From Bradyrhizobiaceae bacterium (GTDB lineage: Bacteria > Pseudomonadota > Alphaproteobacteria > Rhizobiales > Xanthobacteraceae): 5,907 nucleotides of DNA. This document shows positions 1-5,907 of this stretch, one piece after another. Numbering within the stretch: the first letter of the stretch is position 1; each line of letters begins with the position of its first letter. A model generated the notes under the pieces. The model did no database searches, had not been told where the DNA came from, and saw nothing but the letters and a program-made list of their open reading frames with translations. The stretch spans positions 1-5,907 of the forward strand of contig JAEULX010000278.1 in assembly GCA_016793685.1 (NCBI GenBank). Reading direction: 5' to 3'. Both the position numbers and the translations under genes were made by a program.

Positions 1-19
1 GCGCTTCCGAGAGCAGACC

Positions 20-964
20 ATGAAATTCGCGACCTTCGTCGGGCATCGCAAGATGCCGCAACTTGGCATTGTCGACCTCGAGCACCGCGCCGTGCTTGGA
101 CTGGCGGCGGCGAGCGAAGAGGTGCATGGCCGCGCCAACGAAAATTTCGCCGACATGCTCTCGCTCATCGACGCCGCGGCCCCCGGCCTCCAACGCGCCG
201 CCGAGCTTGCGCGAACCTGGCCGGCCGAAGCGTCCGAGGACCTCGACGCAGTAAAGCTGCTTGCCCCCCTCCCGATCCCGCGCCAGATCCGCGACTGCAT
301 GGCCTTCGAAGAGCATGTGCACAACAGCCGCAAGCAAGTGGAGCTGCGCACCGGGCGGCCGCAACGCGTGCCGGACGTCTGGTACCGGCGTCCGGTCTAT
401 TTCAAGTGCAACCGCTTCAACGTGGTCGGGCACGAGGCCGACGTGATCTGGCCATCCTACTCGGACTGGATGGATTACGAACTGGAACTCGCATGCGTGA
501 TCGGACGGACGGGCAAGGATATCGCCAAGGCGAACGCCGCTGCCCACGTGTTCGGCTTCACCATCTTCAACGATGTCAGCGCGCGCGACGTGCAGTTTGA
601 CGAGATGAAGGCCGGGCTCGGTCCCGCCAAGGGCAAGGATTTCGACACGGGAAACGTGTTCGGCCCATGGATCGTGACCCTGGACGAGATCGGCGATCCG
701 CATGCGCTGTCGATGGAGGCGCGGGTGAACGGCGAGCGCTGGGGCGGTGGCAATTCGCGCACGATGCACCATAGTTTCTGGGACATCATCGCCTATGTCT
801 CGCAGGCGGAAACACTGTTCGCCGGCGAGATCCTCGGTTCCGGCACGGTGGGCACCGGCTCGGCGCACGAATCCGGGCGTAAGCTCGCGCCGAACGATGT
901 GGTCGAACTCGAAATCGAGAAGATCGGCGTCTTGCGCAATCGTATCGTCAAGCCGGAGCGCTAG
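20..964 (+). CDS. Fumarylacetoacetate hydrolase (FAH) family protein
   Basis: Probable cytoplasmic metal-dependent hydrolase, isomerase or decarboxylase of the FAH superfamily, 314 residues. An N-terminal domain (about 1-80) precedes the catalytic FAH fold (about 85-312). Visible family signatures: FEEHVHN at 96-102; DYELELACVIG at 152-162, where E154 and E156 match the two glutamate metal ligands; FNDVSARDVQ at 183-192, where D185 matches the third acidic ligand; KGKDFDTGNVFGPWIVT at 204-220; and the C-terminal GTVGTGSAHESGRKL block at 275-289. All expected metal ligands are present, so the enzyme looks intact. The ATG start is supported by a purine-rich GAGAG at 9-13, six bases upstream, and the N-terminus MKFATF fits the family. 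Members act on acylpyruvates, fumarylacetoacetate, homoprotocatechuate-pathway intermediates and sugar-acid derivatives; the sequence does not show which applies here. It is followed after 66 bases by an exported sugar dehydrogenase, possibly in the same transcript. Family is certain; substrate is unknown. Confidence 0.93.
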   Translation: MKFATFVGHRKMPQLGIVDLEHRAVLGLAAASEEVHGRANENFADMLSLIDAAAPGLQRAAELARTWPAEASEDLDAVKLLAPLPIPRQIRDCMAFEEHVHNSRKQVELRTGRPQRVPDVWYRRPVYFKCNRFNVVGHEADVIWPSYSDWMDYELELACVIGRTGKDIAKANAAAHVFGFTIFNDVSARDVQFDEMKAGLGPAKGKDFDTGNVFGPWIVTLDEIGDPHALSMEARVNGERWGGGNSRTMHHSFWDIIAYVSQAETLFAGEILGSGTVGTGSAHESGRKLAPNDVVELEIEKIGVLRNRIVKPER

Positions 965-1030
965 CTCTTCGCCGATTGCGAATGCTGGTCCGGCCGAAGC
1001 GCCGATGAGACCCGAGGCAAGGGCGCCGTC

Positions 1031-2386
1031 ATGATGCTGCGATGTGCTGTGCTTCTCGCTTCTCCCGCGCTCCTGCTCGCGATCGCCGGCGCCGCCGCGC
1101 AGACTGCGCCGCCAGCCGCCGTGCGGACGGGGCCCGCCGCCTATGGCGATTGGCGCACCGACGCGCCGGGCGTGCGCCGCCATATCCGGCCCGACGATCT
1201 GCCCCCGCCGGGGACGTCGGCGAGCGCCCACGCGCGCGTGGTGTCGCGGCCGGCGGGCGCCGAACTGCAAGTTCCGCCCGGCTTCAAGGTGGCCCCCTTC
1301 GCCCGCAATCTGAGCGACCCGCGCCAGCTCCGCGTCGCGCCGAACGGCGACGTGTTCGTCGCCGAAAGCGGCGCCGGGCGCATCCGCGTGCTGCGCCCGA
1401 ACGCGGCCGGGACCGCGCCGGGCGAGAACGCGGTGTTTGCCGACGATCTCGCCTACCCGTTCGGCATTGCTTTCTATCCGAACGGCGACAATCCGGAATG
1501 GGTCTATGTCGCGACGACGGGTTCGGTCGTGCGCTATCCCTATCGCAATGGCGATCTGAAAGCGCGCGGACCGGCGCAGACCATCGTCGCGCAGCTGCCG
1601 ACCGGCGGGCATTCGACGCGGGACATCGTGTTCTCCCCCGACGGGACGCGGATGTTCGTCTCGGTGGGCTCGCTCTCCAACGTTTCCCAGGGAGGCGGCA
1701 AGCTCGGCGACCTCGCACGGCGTCAATGGGAGACGGAGCATGGATTGGGCGCGACCGCGGGCAACGAGACCGACCGCGCCACTGTTCTCGTTTTCGATCC
1801 GCAGGGCCAGAACCGGCGGAATTTCGCGAACGGCGTGCGCAATTGCGTCGGGATGGCGATCGAACCGGCGACCGGCGAACTGTGGTGCTCGACCAATGAG
1901 CGCGACGGGCTCGGCGACAACCTGCCTCCCGACTATGTCACGCGGATTCGCGAGGGCGCGTTCTACGGTTGGCCCTGGTACTATGTCGGCGCCAACGAGG
2001 ATCCGCGCCACCGCGGCGCGCGGCCGGACCTTGCCGGCAAGGTTACGGTCCCCGATACGCTCATCCAGCCGCATTCCGCCCCGCTCGGGATGACGTTCTA
2101 CACCGGCGCGCAGTTTCCCGCGGAATATCGCGGCCAGGCTTTCGCCGCTCTGCATGGATCGTGGAACCGGGCGAAGCGCACCGGCTACAAGATCGTCCGC
2201 ATCGTCCTGCGCGACGGCGTGCCCACCGGCGAATACGAGGATTTCGTCACCGGCTTCGTCGCCGACGACGGCGCGGTCTGGGGACGCCCCGTCGGCGTCG
2301 CCATTGCCAAGGACGGCTCCTTGCTGTTTACCGAGGACGGCAACAATACGATCTGGCGCGTGTCTTATTCCGGCGCGGGGCAATAG
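1031..2386 (+). CDS. Exported PQQ-type glucose/sorbosone dehydrogenase family protein
   Basis: Probable periplasmic quinoprotein that oxidises a sugar or sugar-derived aldehyde/lactol; 451 residues, six-bladed beta-propeller family (GSDH / L-sorbosone dehydrogenase-like). The N-terminus is a signal peptide: start MMLR, hydrophobic core about 5-20, and an AGAAAQ-type cleavage region near residues 19-24. A proline/alanine-rich linker follows to about 80, then the propeller from VPPGFKV (81-87). Family marks: GGHSTRD at 192-198, whose H194 is the candidate catalytic base by analogy with soluble glucose dehydrogenase; NERDGLGDNLPPDY at 289-302; YGWPWYY at 312-318; HGSWNR at 375-380; and the final GRPVGVAIAKDGSLLFTEDG block (418-437). 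The mature protein has only two cysteines, C271 and C286, which could form a disulfide, consistent with export. The ATG at 1031 has GAGGCAAGG at 1014-1022 upstream; the adjacent ATG at 1034 is also possible. No PQQ synthesis genes or cytochrome partner are visible here. Cofactor use and substrate are inferred from family only. Confidence 0.9.
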   Translation: MMLRCAVLLASPALLLAIAGAAAQTAPPAAVRTGPAAYGDWRTDAPGVRRHIRPDDLPPPGTSASAHARVVSRPAGAELQVPPGFKVAPFARNLSDPRQLRVAPNGDVFVAESGAGRIRVLRPNAAGTAPGENAVFADDLAYPFGIAFYPNGDNPEWVYVATTGSVVRYPYRNGDLKARGPAQTIVAQLPTGGHSTRDIVFSPDGTRMFVSVGSLSNVSQGGGKLGDLARRQWETEHGLGATAGNETDRATVLVFDPQGQNRRNFANGVRNCVGMAIEPATGELWCSTNERDGLGDNLPPDYVTRIREGAFYGWPWYYVGANEDPRHRGARPDLAGKVTVPDTLIQPHSAPLGMTFYTGAQFPAEYRGQAFAALHGSWNRAKRTGYKIVRIVLRDGVPTGEYEDFVTGFVADDGAVWGRPVGVAIAKDGSLLFTEDGNNTIWRVSYSGAGQ

Positions 2387-2400
2387 CGCTGGTCGGCGAA

Positions 2401-2421
2401 GAGGACGCGTGCGGGCCGCAC
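2401..2421 (+). promoter_or_regulatory. Candidate ribosome-binding site plus small hairpin before the GT2 start
   Basis: The only purine-rich Shine-Dalgarno candidate for the following gene is GAAGAGGA at 2398-2405, about 20 bases from the ATG at 2425, which is too far for normal use. Between them lies an exact inverted repeat, GTGCGG (2409-2414) and CCGCAC (2416-2421), around a single central G, which would fold as a five-pair stem with a three-base loop. If folded, it would bring the purine run to about five bases from the start. The repeat is seen directly; the effect on spacing is inference, and short GC inverted repeats are common by chance in such DNA. Confidence 0.25.
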
Positions 2422-2424
2422 AGA

Positions 2425-3264
2425 ATGACTGACCTGATTTCGGTGATCGTCGCGACGTACAACCGGCCGGATGCGCTCGACGCGGTGCTGCGCGGCCTGT
2501 CGCGGCAGACCGACCGGAGCTTTGAGATCGTGGTCGCCGACGACGGCTCCGGGCCCGAAACCGCGCAGTTGATCAAGCGCTGGACCGGGGCGACGGACGT
2601 GCCGATCACCCATGTCTGGCACGAGGATCGCGGCTTTCGGCTCGCGGAAATTCGCAACCGGGCGATCCTGCGCAGCCGCGGCGCCTATTGCATCTTTCTC
2701 GACGGCGACTGCATCCCGCGGGCGAGTTTCGTCGCCGCGCATCGCCGGCTCGCCGAGCCGGGCTGGTTCGTCGCCGGCAACCGCGTCCTGCTCTCGCGCC
2801 CGCTTACCGAGCGCGTCCTCGCCGAAGGTTTGGAGCCGGAGAACTGGGGGCTTGCAGAGATTTTGCGCCAGCGCTGTGCCGGCGGCATCAATCGCATTGC
2901 GGCGCTGCTGACCTTTCCGCTCGGCGGGCTGCGCCGGATCAACGCGAGGCGCTGGCAGGGCGCGCGCGGCGGCAATCTCGCGATCTTCCGCAGCGATCTC
3001 GACCGGGTCGATGGGTTCGACGCCGCCTTCAGCGGCTGGGGCCGCGAGGACTCCGACATCATCGTGCGCCTCGTCCGCTGCGGCATCCGCCGCAAGGACG
3101 GGCGTTTCGCCACCGGCGTTCTGCATCTGTGGCATAAGGAAAACGATCGCTCCTCCCTCGAGGACAATCAATCGCGGCTTGACGAGGCGATCGCGGCGAC
3201 CCGCACGCGCGCCCTTCACGGGCTCTCGAGCGTGGCCGCCTCCAGCCATCCGGTCGGAACGTGA
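2425..3264 (+). CDS. Family 2 glycosyltransferase
   Basis: Inverting GT-A fold glycosyltransferase, 279 residues, acting in the cytoplasm or on the inner face of the inner membrane to transfer a sugar from a nucleotide-sugar donor to a glycan or lipid acceptor. The nucleotide-binding start is SVIVATYNRP (6-15), with VADDGS at 37-42. FLDGDCIP at 91-98 carries the DxD metal site (D93, D95). RGGNLAIFR (181-189) and FSGWGREDSDI (202-212), followed by HLWHKEND (234-241), are typical of members with a galactosyltransferase-like C-terminal part; E208 and D209 are the likely catalytic/acceptor acids. There is no membrane segment. The ATG at 2425 is chosen because it places MTDLISVIVA at the very start of the fold; the frame stays open further upstream only as a shadow of the previous gene. 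Its stop overlaps the start of the O-antigen ligase-type gene by one base, suggesting a role in assembling a lipopolysaccharide or other surface glycan. Donor, acceptor and linkage cannot be read from the sequence. Confidence 0.92.
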   Translation: MTDLISVIVATYNRPDALDAVLRGLSRQTDRSFEIVVADDGSGPETAQLIKRWTGATDVPITHVWHEDRGFRLAEIRNRAILRSRGAYCIFLDGDCIPRASFVAAHRRLAEPGWFVAGNRVLLSRPLTERVLAEGLEPENWGLAEILRQRCAGGINRIAALLTFPLGGLRRINARRWQGARGGNLAIFRSDLDRVDGFDAAFSGWGREDSDIIVRLVRCGIRRKDGRFATGVLHLWHKENDRSSLEDNQSRLDEAIAATRTRALHGLSSVAASSHPVGT

Positions 3265-3266
3265 TG
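3261..3266 (+). promoter_or_regulatory. GTGATG start/stop overlap, translational coupling
   Basis: The TGA stop of the family 2 glycosyltransferase (3262-3264) shares its last base with the ATG of the ligase gene (3264-3266). A GTG one codon earlier (3261) is an alternative start in the same frame. No good Shine-Dalgarno sequence precedes it, so reinitiation by ribosomes finishing the upstream gene is the likely mode of translation. Confidence 0.7.
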
Positions 3267-4532
3267 CGGGCCTTCGACGCCATAGCCCATGCGCGCGCAG
3301 CAGGGCGCGACCGTCTGCACACCATCGCCGACGTGCTCGCCGCCGCCGTCGTGGCGTCGCTGCCGTGGTCGACCTCCGCCACCGCCATTCTCATTGTGGT
3401 GTGGCTGATTGCGCTGCTGCCGACGTTCGATTCCGCGGCGATCCGGCGCGAACTGACGATTCCCGCCGGCGGCTTGCCGGTGGCGCTGTGCGCTCTCGCC
3501 GCGCTCGGCCTCCTGTGGGCCGAATCGAACTGGGCGGCGCGCCTCGAAGGTCTCGGCCCTTATCTCAAGCTGCTCGTGATTCCATTGCTGCTCGCCCAGT
3601 TCCGACGCTCCGACCGCGGCTGGGATGTGCTCGCGACCTATCTCGCCTCGGTGCTGGTGCTGCTCGCGCTGTCGTGGACGCTGAGGATCTGGCCGCAATT
3701 GTCCTGGCGCGAGCCCTATCCGGTCACCGGCGTCCCCTTCAAGGACTACATCGCGCAAAGCACCGAATTCGCCATCGCCGCCTTTGCCCTGCTCATTCTC
3801 GCGGGTGAGTCTGCAAACGCCGGCCGGCGCGGGCTCGCCGCGCTGGCGGTCGCGCTGGCGCTCACCTTTTTCGCCAATCTCACCTTTGTCGTGCCGAGCC
3901 GCACCATCCTCGTGGTGATCCCGGTCTTGCTGGTGGTGCTGAGCGTGTCCCGCACCGGCTGGAAGGGCGGTCTTGCGGTGCTGGTTGCAGGCACGCTGCT
4001 CGCCGGTATCGCGTGGAGCACCTCGCCGATCATCCGTGACCGGGTGTTCGCGGTCGGGACCGATATCGAGGAGTATCGCGCCGGCCAGATGGTGACATCG
4101 AGCGGCTTGCGGCTTGCCTTCTGGAAACGGTCGATCGCCTTGATCCAGCAGGCGCCTATTCTGGGCCTGGGAACCGAGGGCTTTACCGAGACGTTCCGGC
4201 GCACCGCGACAGGCTCGAGCGGCCCCGAATCGATCGTGACCGGCAACCCGCATAATCAGATTTTCGCCGTCGCCATCCAGTTGGGGCTCGTGGGCACCGG
4301 CTTTCTGTTCGCGATGTGGATCGCGCATCTGCTCCTGTTTCGCGGCGGCGGCCCCGCTGGTTTGATCGGGCTCGTCGTCGTCGTTCAGAACATCGTGTCG
4401 TCGCTGTTCAACTCGCATCTGTCCGATTTCACCCAGGGCTGGACCTATGTGTTCGGTGTCGGCATCCTTGGCGGCCTCGTGCTGCGCGGTTCGCGCTCGC
4501 CCCCGGGGCTTGCGCGCGTGTCGCCGCCATGA
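3264..4532 (+). CDS. O-antigen ligase / Wzy-type polytopic membrane protein
   Basis: Inner-membrane protein of the O-antigen ligase/polymerase (Wzy_C) superfamily, 422 residues from the ATG. Members transfer an undecaprenyl-diphosphate-linked glycan to the lipid A core (WaaL) or polymerise repeat units (Wzy), on the periplasmic side. Roughly ten to twelve hydrophobic segments can be picked out, among them 22-54, 70-87, 100-112, 122-140, 165-181, 188-208, 212-228, 234-252, 333-358, 363-381 and 392-408. The most hydrophilic stretch, about 253-332, would be the large periplasmic loop. It contains SSGLRLAFW (279-287), PILGLGTEGF (298-307) and NPHNQ (328-332). H330-N331, followed by nine residues and GLVG, fits the H[NSQ]-x9-G-x2-[GTY] pattern described for WaaL-type ligases; SR at 212-213 is also typical. 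The start at 3264 overlaps the upstream stop and the stop overlaps the GT9 start, so the gene sits inside a coupled glycan cassette next to a heptosyltransferase-type gene. That favours ligase over polymerase, but sequence alone does not settle it. Confidence 0.85.
   Translation: MRAFDAIAHARAAGRDRLHTIADVLAAAVVASLPWSTSATAILIVVWLIALLPTFDSAAIRRELTIPAGGLPVALCALAALGLLWAESNWAARLEGLGPYLKLLVIPLLLAQFRRSDRGWDVLATYLASVLVLLALSWTLRIWPQLSWREPYPVTGVPFKDYIAQSTEFAIAAFALLILAGESANAGRRGLAALAVALALTFFANLTFVVPSRTILVVIPVLLVVLSVSRTGWKGGLAVLVAGTLLAGIAWSTSPIIRDRVFAVGTDIEEYRAGQMVTSSGLRLAFWKRSIALIQQAPILGLGTEGFTETFRRTATGSSGPESIVTGNPHNQIFAVAIQLGLVGTGFLFAMWIAHLLLFRGGGPAGLIGLVVVVQNIVSSLFNSHLSDFTQGWTYVFGVGILGGLVLRGSRSPPGLARVSPP
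4529..4532 (+). promoter_or_regulatory. ATGA start/stop overlap, translational coupling
   Basis: The ATG of the family 9 glycosyltransferase (4529-4531) overlaps the TGA stop of the ligase gene (4530-4532). The bases just upstream are GC-rich with no clear Shine-Dalgarno sequence at normal spacing, so translation probably depends on ribosomes terminating at the ligase stop. Confidence 0.7.
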
Positions 4533-5653
4533 GCCGCCTCGACCTGCCGCCGCAACCGCGCATCCTCGTGATCGCGCTGCGCCGGCTCGGCGACGTTCTG
4601 CTGGCGACGCCGCTCGTGCGCAGCCTGCGCCGCGCCTGGCCCGACGCCAGGATCGAGGCGCTGGTGTTCGCCGGCACCGACGTCATCCTCGCCGGCAATC
4701 CCGATCTTGACGGCGTCGTCGCGATGCCGGCGCGCCCATCGACGGCGCAGAGCCTCGCGCTCGCATGGCGTCTGTTTCGCGGCTACGACCTCGCGATATC
4801 GACCCAGACGGGCGACCGGCCGACCAATTTCGCGATCCTTGCGGGTCGCCGGCGCATCGCGCCGGTGGCGGCGCGGCTGAGCGGACGCCTCGTCCGCCAC
4901 GTCCTCACCCGCAGCATCCCGGCGGGCGAAGGCCTGCATCGCGTCGAGGATGTGTTGCGGCTTGCCGACGCGCTCGGCATCCCGCGCGTCGCCCAGCTGG
5001 TCTGCCCGGGCGGCGGGAGCGCCGCCGTTGGTCCCGGCGTTCCGTATGCCGTCGTCCATGCAGCGCCGATGTTCCGCTACAAGCAATGGACCAGGGACGG
5101 ATGGCGCGCATTGGCCGGCGAACTCGCCGCCCGGGGACTGGCGGTGATCGCCACCGGCGGACCATCGGAAGCGGACCGCCGCTATCTCGATGACGTCTGG
5201 GCGGGACTTCCCGCGGTGCGCCGGCTGGACGGTGCGTTGAATTTTCCCGACCTCGCCGCGCTGATCGCCGGCGCGAGGGTCTATGTCGGCCCCGATACCT
5301 CGGTGACGCATCTTTCCGCCGCCACCGGCTGCCCCACCGTCGCGCTGCTCGGTCCGACCGATCCGCGCATCTGGGGGCCGTGGCCGTTCGATGGCCTGAC
5401 CGCGCCGTGGGAGTCGTCGGGGACGATCCAGCAGCGCGGCAATGTGTGGATCGTGCAGAACCCGCTGCCCTGCCTTCCCTGCCAGTTCGAGGGGTGCGAC
5501 CGGCACATCGATAGCTACAGCCGGTGTCTCGACGAACTCTCGATCGGCGCGGTGATGCCGGCGGTCGCCGCAGCGCTCGCATTCCGGCGGAACGAGAGAC
5601 AGGAGACGGGAGGCGCGCCGGACCGGCCGCCTCCGCAATCGGCTACCGGGTGA
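4529..5653 (+). CDS. Family 9 glycosyltransferase (ADP-heptose:LPS heptosyltransferase-like)
   Basis: GT-B fold enzyme of family GT9, 374 residues, expected to add a heptose or related sugar to the lipopolysaccharide inner core at the cytoplasmic face of the inner membrane. The N-terminal domain begins RILVIALRRLGDVLLATP (11-28); D22 of LGDVL corresponds to the conserved family aspartate proposed as catalytic base. The second domain starts near VPYAVVHAAP (171-180), followed by KQW (185-187), ATGGPSE (208-214) and the donor-binding signature VGPDTSVTHLSAATGCPTVA (253-272) continuing into LLGPTDPRIWGPW (273-285). A cysteine cluster follows: C315, C318, C323 and C333, a pattern recurring in GT9 proteins. 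The last ~20 residues (353-374) are charged, Gly/Pro-rich and look disordered. The ATG at 4529 lies nine codons before the fold; the frame is open further upstream only as a shadow of the ligase gene. WaaF/WaaC-like function is a family-level inference; the exact sugar and linkage are unknown. The 3' end overlaps the convergent MarR-type gene by 11 bases. Confidence 0.9.
   Translation: MSRLDLPPQPRILVIALRRLGDVLLATPLVRSLRRAWPDARIEALVFAGTDVILAGNPDLDGVVAMPARPSTAQSLALAWRLFRGYDLAISTQTGDRPTNFAILAGRRRIAPVAARLSGRLVRHVLTRSIPAGEGLHRVEDVLRLADALGIPRVAQLVCPGGGSAAVGPGVPYAVVHAAPMFRYKQWTRDGWRALAGELAARGLAVIATGGPSEADRRYLDDVWAGLPAVRRLDGALNFPDLAALIAGARVYVGPDTSVTHLSAATGCPTVALLGPTDPRIWGPWPFDGLTAPWESSGTIQQRGNVWIVQNPLPCLPCQFEGCDRHIDSYSRCLDELSIGAVMPAVAAALAFRRNERQETGGAPDRPPPQSATG
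5609..5634 (-). terminator. GC-rich hairpin at the convergent gene ends, possible terminator
   Basis: An inverted repeat GGAGGCG (5609-5615) / CGCCTCC (5628-5634) gives a seven-pair stem. After one bulged C (5616) it continues with GCCGG (5617-5621) / CCGGC (5623-5627), giving about ten or more pairs in total. On the minus strand it starts nine bases past the TAG stop of the MarR-type gene, a natural terminator position. There is no T-run after it on either strand, only pyrimidine-rich sequence on the minus side, so it is not a canonical intrinsic terminator. It lies inside the codons for the Gly/Pro-rich tail of the GT9 protein (residues 361-369). Confidence 0.3.
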
Positions 5654-5907
5654 CGCGCGGCGCTGCCTCGTCGTCCTCGCTCTCCAGCGCCAGTTCGGGC
5701 GCGTCGTCGCGCGCATCCATGCGCTTCAACGCAGCCTTGAGCACGCCGAGCGCGTCGTAGAGCGTCTCCAGTTCCTGCCGGCTCAACTCCTGCATGAGAT
5801 CCTTGATCCACTTGTCGTGGACCGGAAGTATGTCATCCAACAGTTTGCGCCCTTCCGGCGTCAGGAAGACGTACTGGATGCGCCCGTCCGCATCGTCGCG
5901 CCGCCGC
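5643..5907 (-). CDS. MarR-family transcriptional regulator, C-terminal part (5' end beyond window)
   Basis: Partial gene whose frame stays open to the window edge; 87 residues up to a TAG stop at 5645-5643 are visible. The first visible residues read RRRDDADGRIQYVFLTPEGR, the wing and following strand of a MarR winged helix (the conserved D-x-D-G-R and LTPEGR elements). Next comes the long dimerisation region LLDDILPVHDKWIKDLMQEL and LSRQELETLYDALGVLKAAL, then an acidic tail ending DEAAPRVTR. MarR proteins bind operator DNA as dimers and usually respond to small aromatic or phenolic ligands or oxidants; ligand and targets are not visible. A TTG at 5840-5838 could be mistaken for a start, but the MarR wing reads straight through it, so it is internal. 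The N-terminal helices and the recognition helix lie outside the window. The gene converges on the GT9 gene with an 11-base overlap, so it is not part of that operon; it could act on a gene beyond the right edge. Confidence 0.85.
   Translation of the reverse strand, partial: RRRDDADGRIQYVFLTPEGRKLLDDILPVHDKWIKDLMQELSRQELETLYDALGVLKAALKRMDARDDAPELALESEDDEAAPRVTR

Noticed and set aside
967..999. Imperfect inverted repeat CTTCGCCG / CGGCCGAAG just after the FAH stop, as a terminator
   Set aside because: Eight pairs with a bulge and a 16-base loop, no T-run; such repeats arise by chance in DNA this GC-rich. The rest of the 965-1030 gap shows no promoter I can support.
1042..1899. Alternative plus-strand frame of about 285 codons inside the dehydrogenase gene
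   Set aside because: Arg-rich translation without motifs, overlapping a gene with a signal peptide and clear propeller motifs.
1969..2424. N-terminal extension of the GT2 protein (152 extra codons in frame)
   Set aside because: It overlaps the dehydrogenase coding sequence, its translation is Arg-rich shadow, and the GT2 fold starts right after the ATG at 2425.
2365..5716. Long minus-strand open frames (about 294, 400 and 423 codons) opposite the three glycan genes
   Set aside because: Their translations are low-complexity, rich in Arg, Asp, Glu, Gln, His, Gly and Ala with no recognisable domain. They are the expected antisense shadow of GC-rich codons; the plus-strand proteins carry clear family motifs.
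5643..5840. A small complete 65-residue minus-strand gene starting at TTG 5840
   Set aside because: The frame continues upstream to the window edge with a typical MarR wing (DDADGR, LTPEGR), so this is the end of a larger regulator gene, not a small separate gene.
1..5907. Mobile element, CRISPR array, defence system or phage genes
   Set aside because: No transposase, integrase, direct repeat array, tRNA or phage-like protein is visible on either strand; all six genes belong to ordinary metabolic, envelope or regulator families.

Overview
The window is a GC-rich, densely coding stretch with five same-strand genes and a sixth, truncated gene converging on them at the right edge. The base composition, strong G/C preference at third codon positions and the protein types suggest an alphaproteobacterium, perhaps of the Hyphomicrobiales. 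This is an inference from style only; no rRNA or other taxonomic marker is present. It looks like chromosomal sequence: I see no tRNA, CRISPR array, insertion sequence or integrase.

Left part (20-2386): a fumarylacetoacetate-hydrolase-family enzyme is followed, after a 66-base gap, by an exported PQQ-type sugar dehydrogenase of the glucose/sorbosone dehydrogenase family. These look like catabolic or oxidative genes, cytoplasmic and periplasmic respectively. No shared pathway can be proven from the sequence.

Middle and right part (2425-5653): a compact surface-glycan cassette of three genes: a family 2 glycosyltransferase, a polytopic O-antigen ligase/polymerase-type membrane protein, and a family 9 (heptosyltransferase-type) glycosyltransferase. 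The three are joined by one-base and four-base start/stop overlaps (TGATG and ATGA), so they are very probably co-translated. A plausible job is building a lipopolysaccharide core and attaching a glycan to it: the GT9 and GT2 enzymes add sugars in the cytoplasm and the ligase acts at the periplasmic face.

Right edge (5643-5907): the C-terminal part of a MarR-type winged-helix regulator on the minus strand. Its stop lies inside the end of the GT9 gene, so the two genes overlap tail to tail by 11 bases, next to a GC-rich hairpin at 5609-5634 that may act as a terminator for the regulator.

All gaps are short (66 and 38 bases); no stretch over 300 bases lacks a gene. I found no convincing new system. 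The most useful observations are the coupled glycan cassette, the overlapping convergent gene ends with their hairpin, and a small hairpin between a purine-rich ribosome-binding candidate and the GT2 start.
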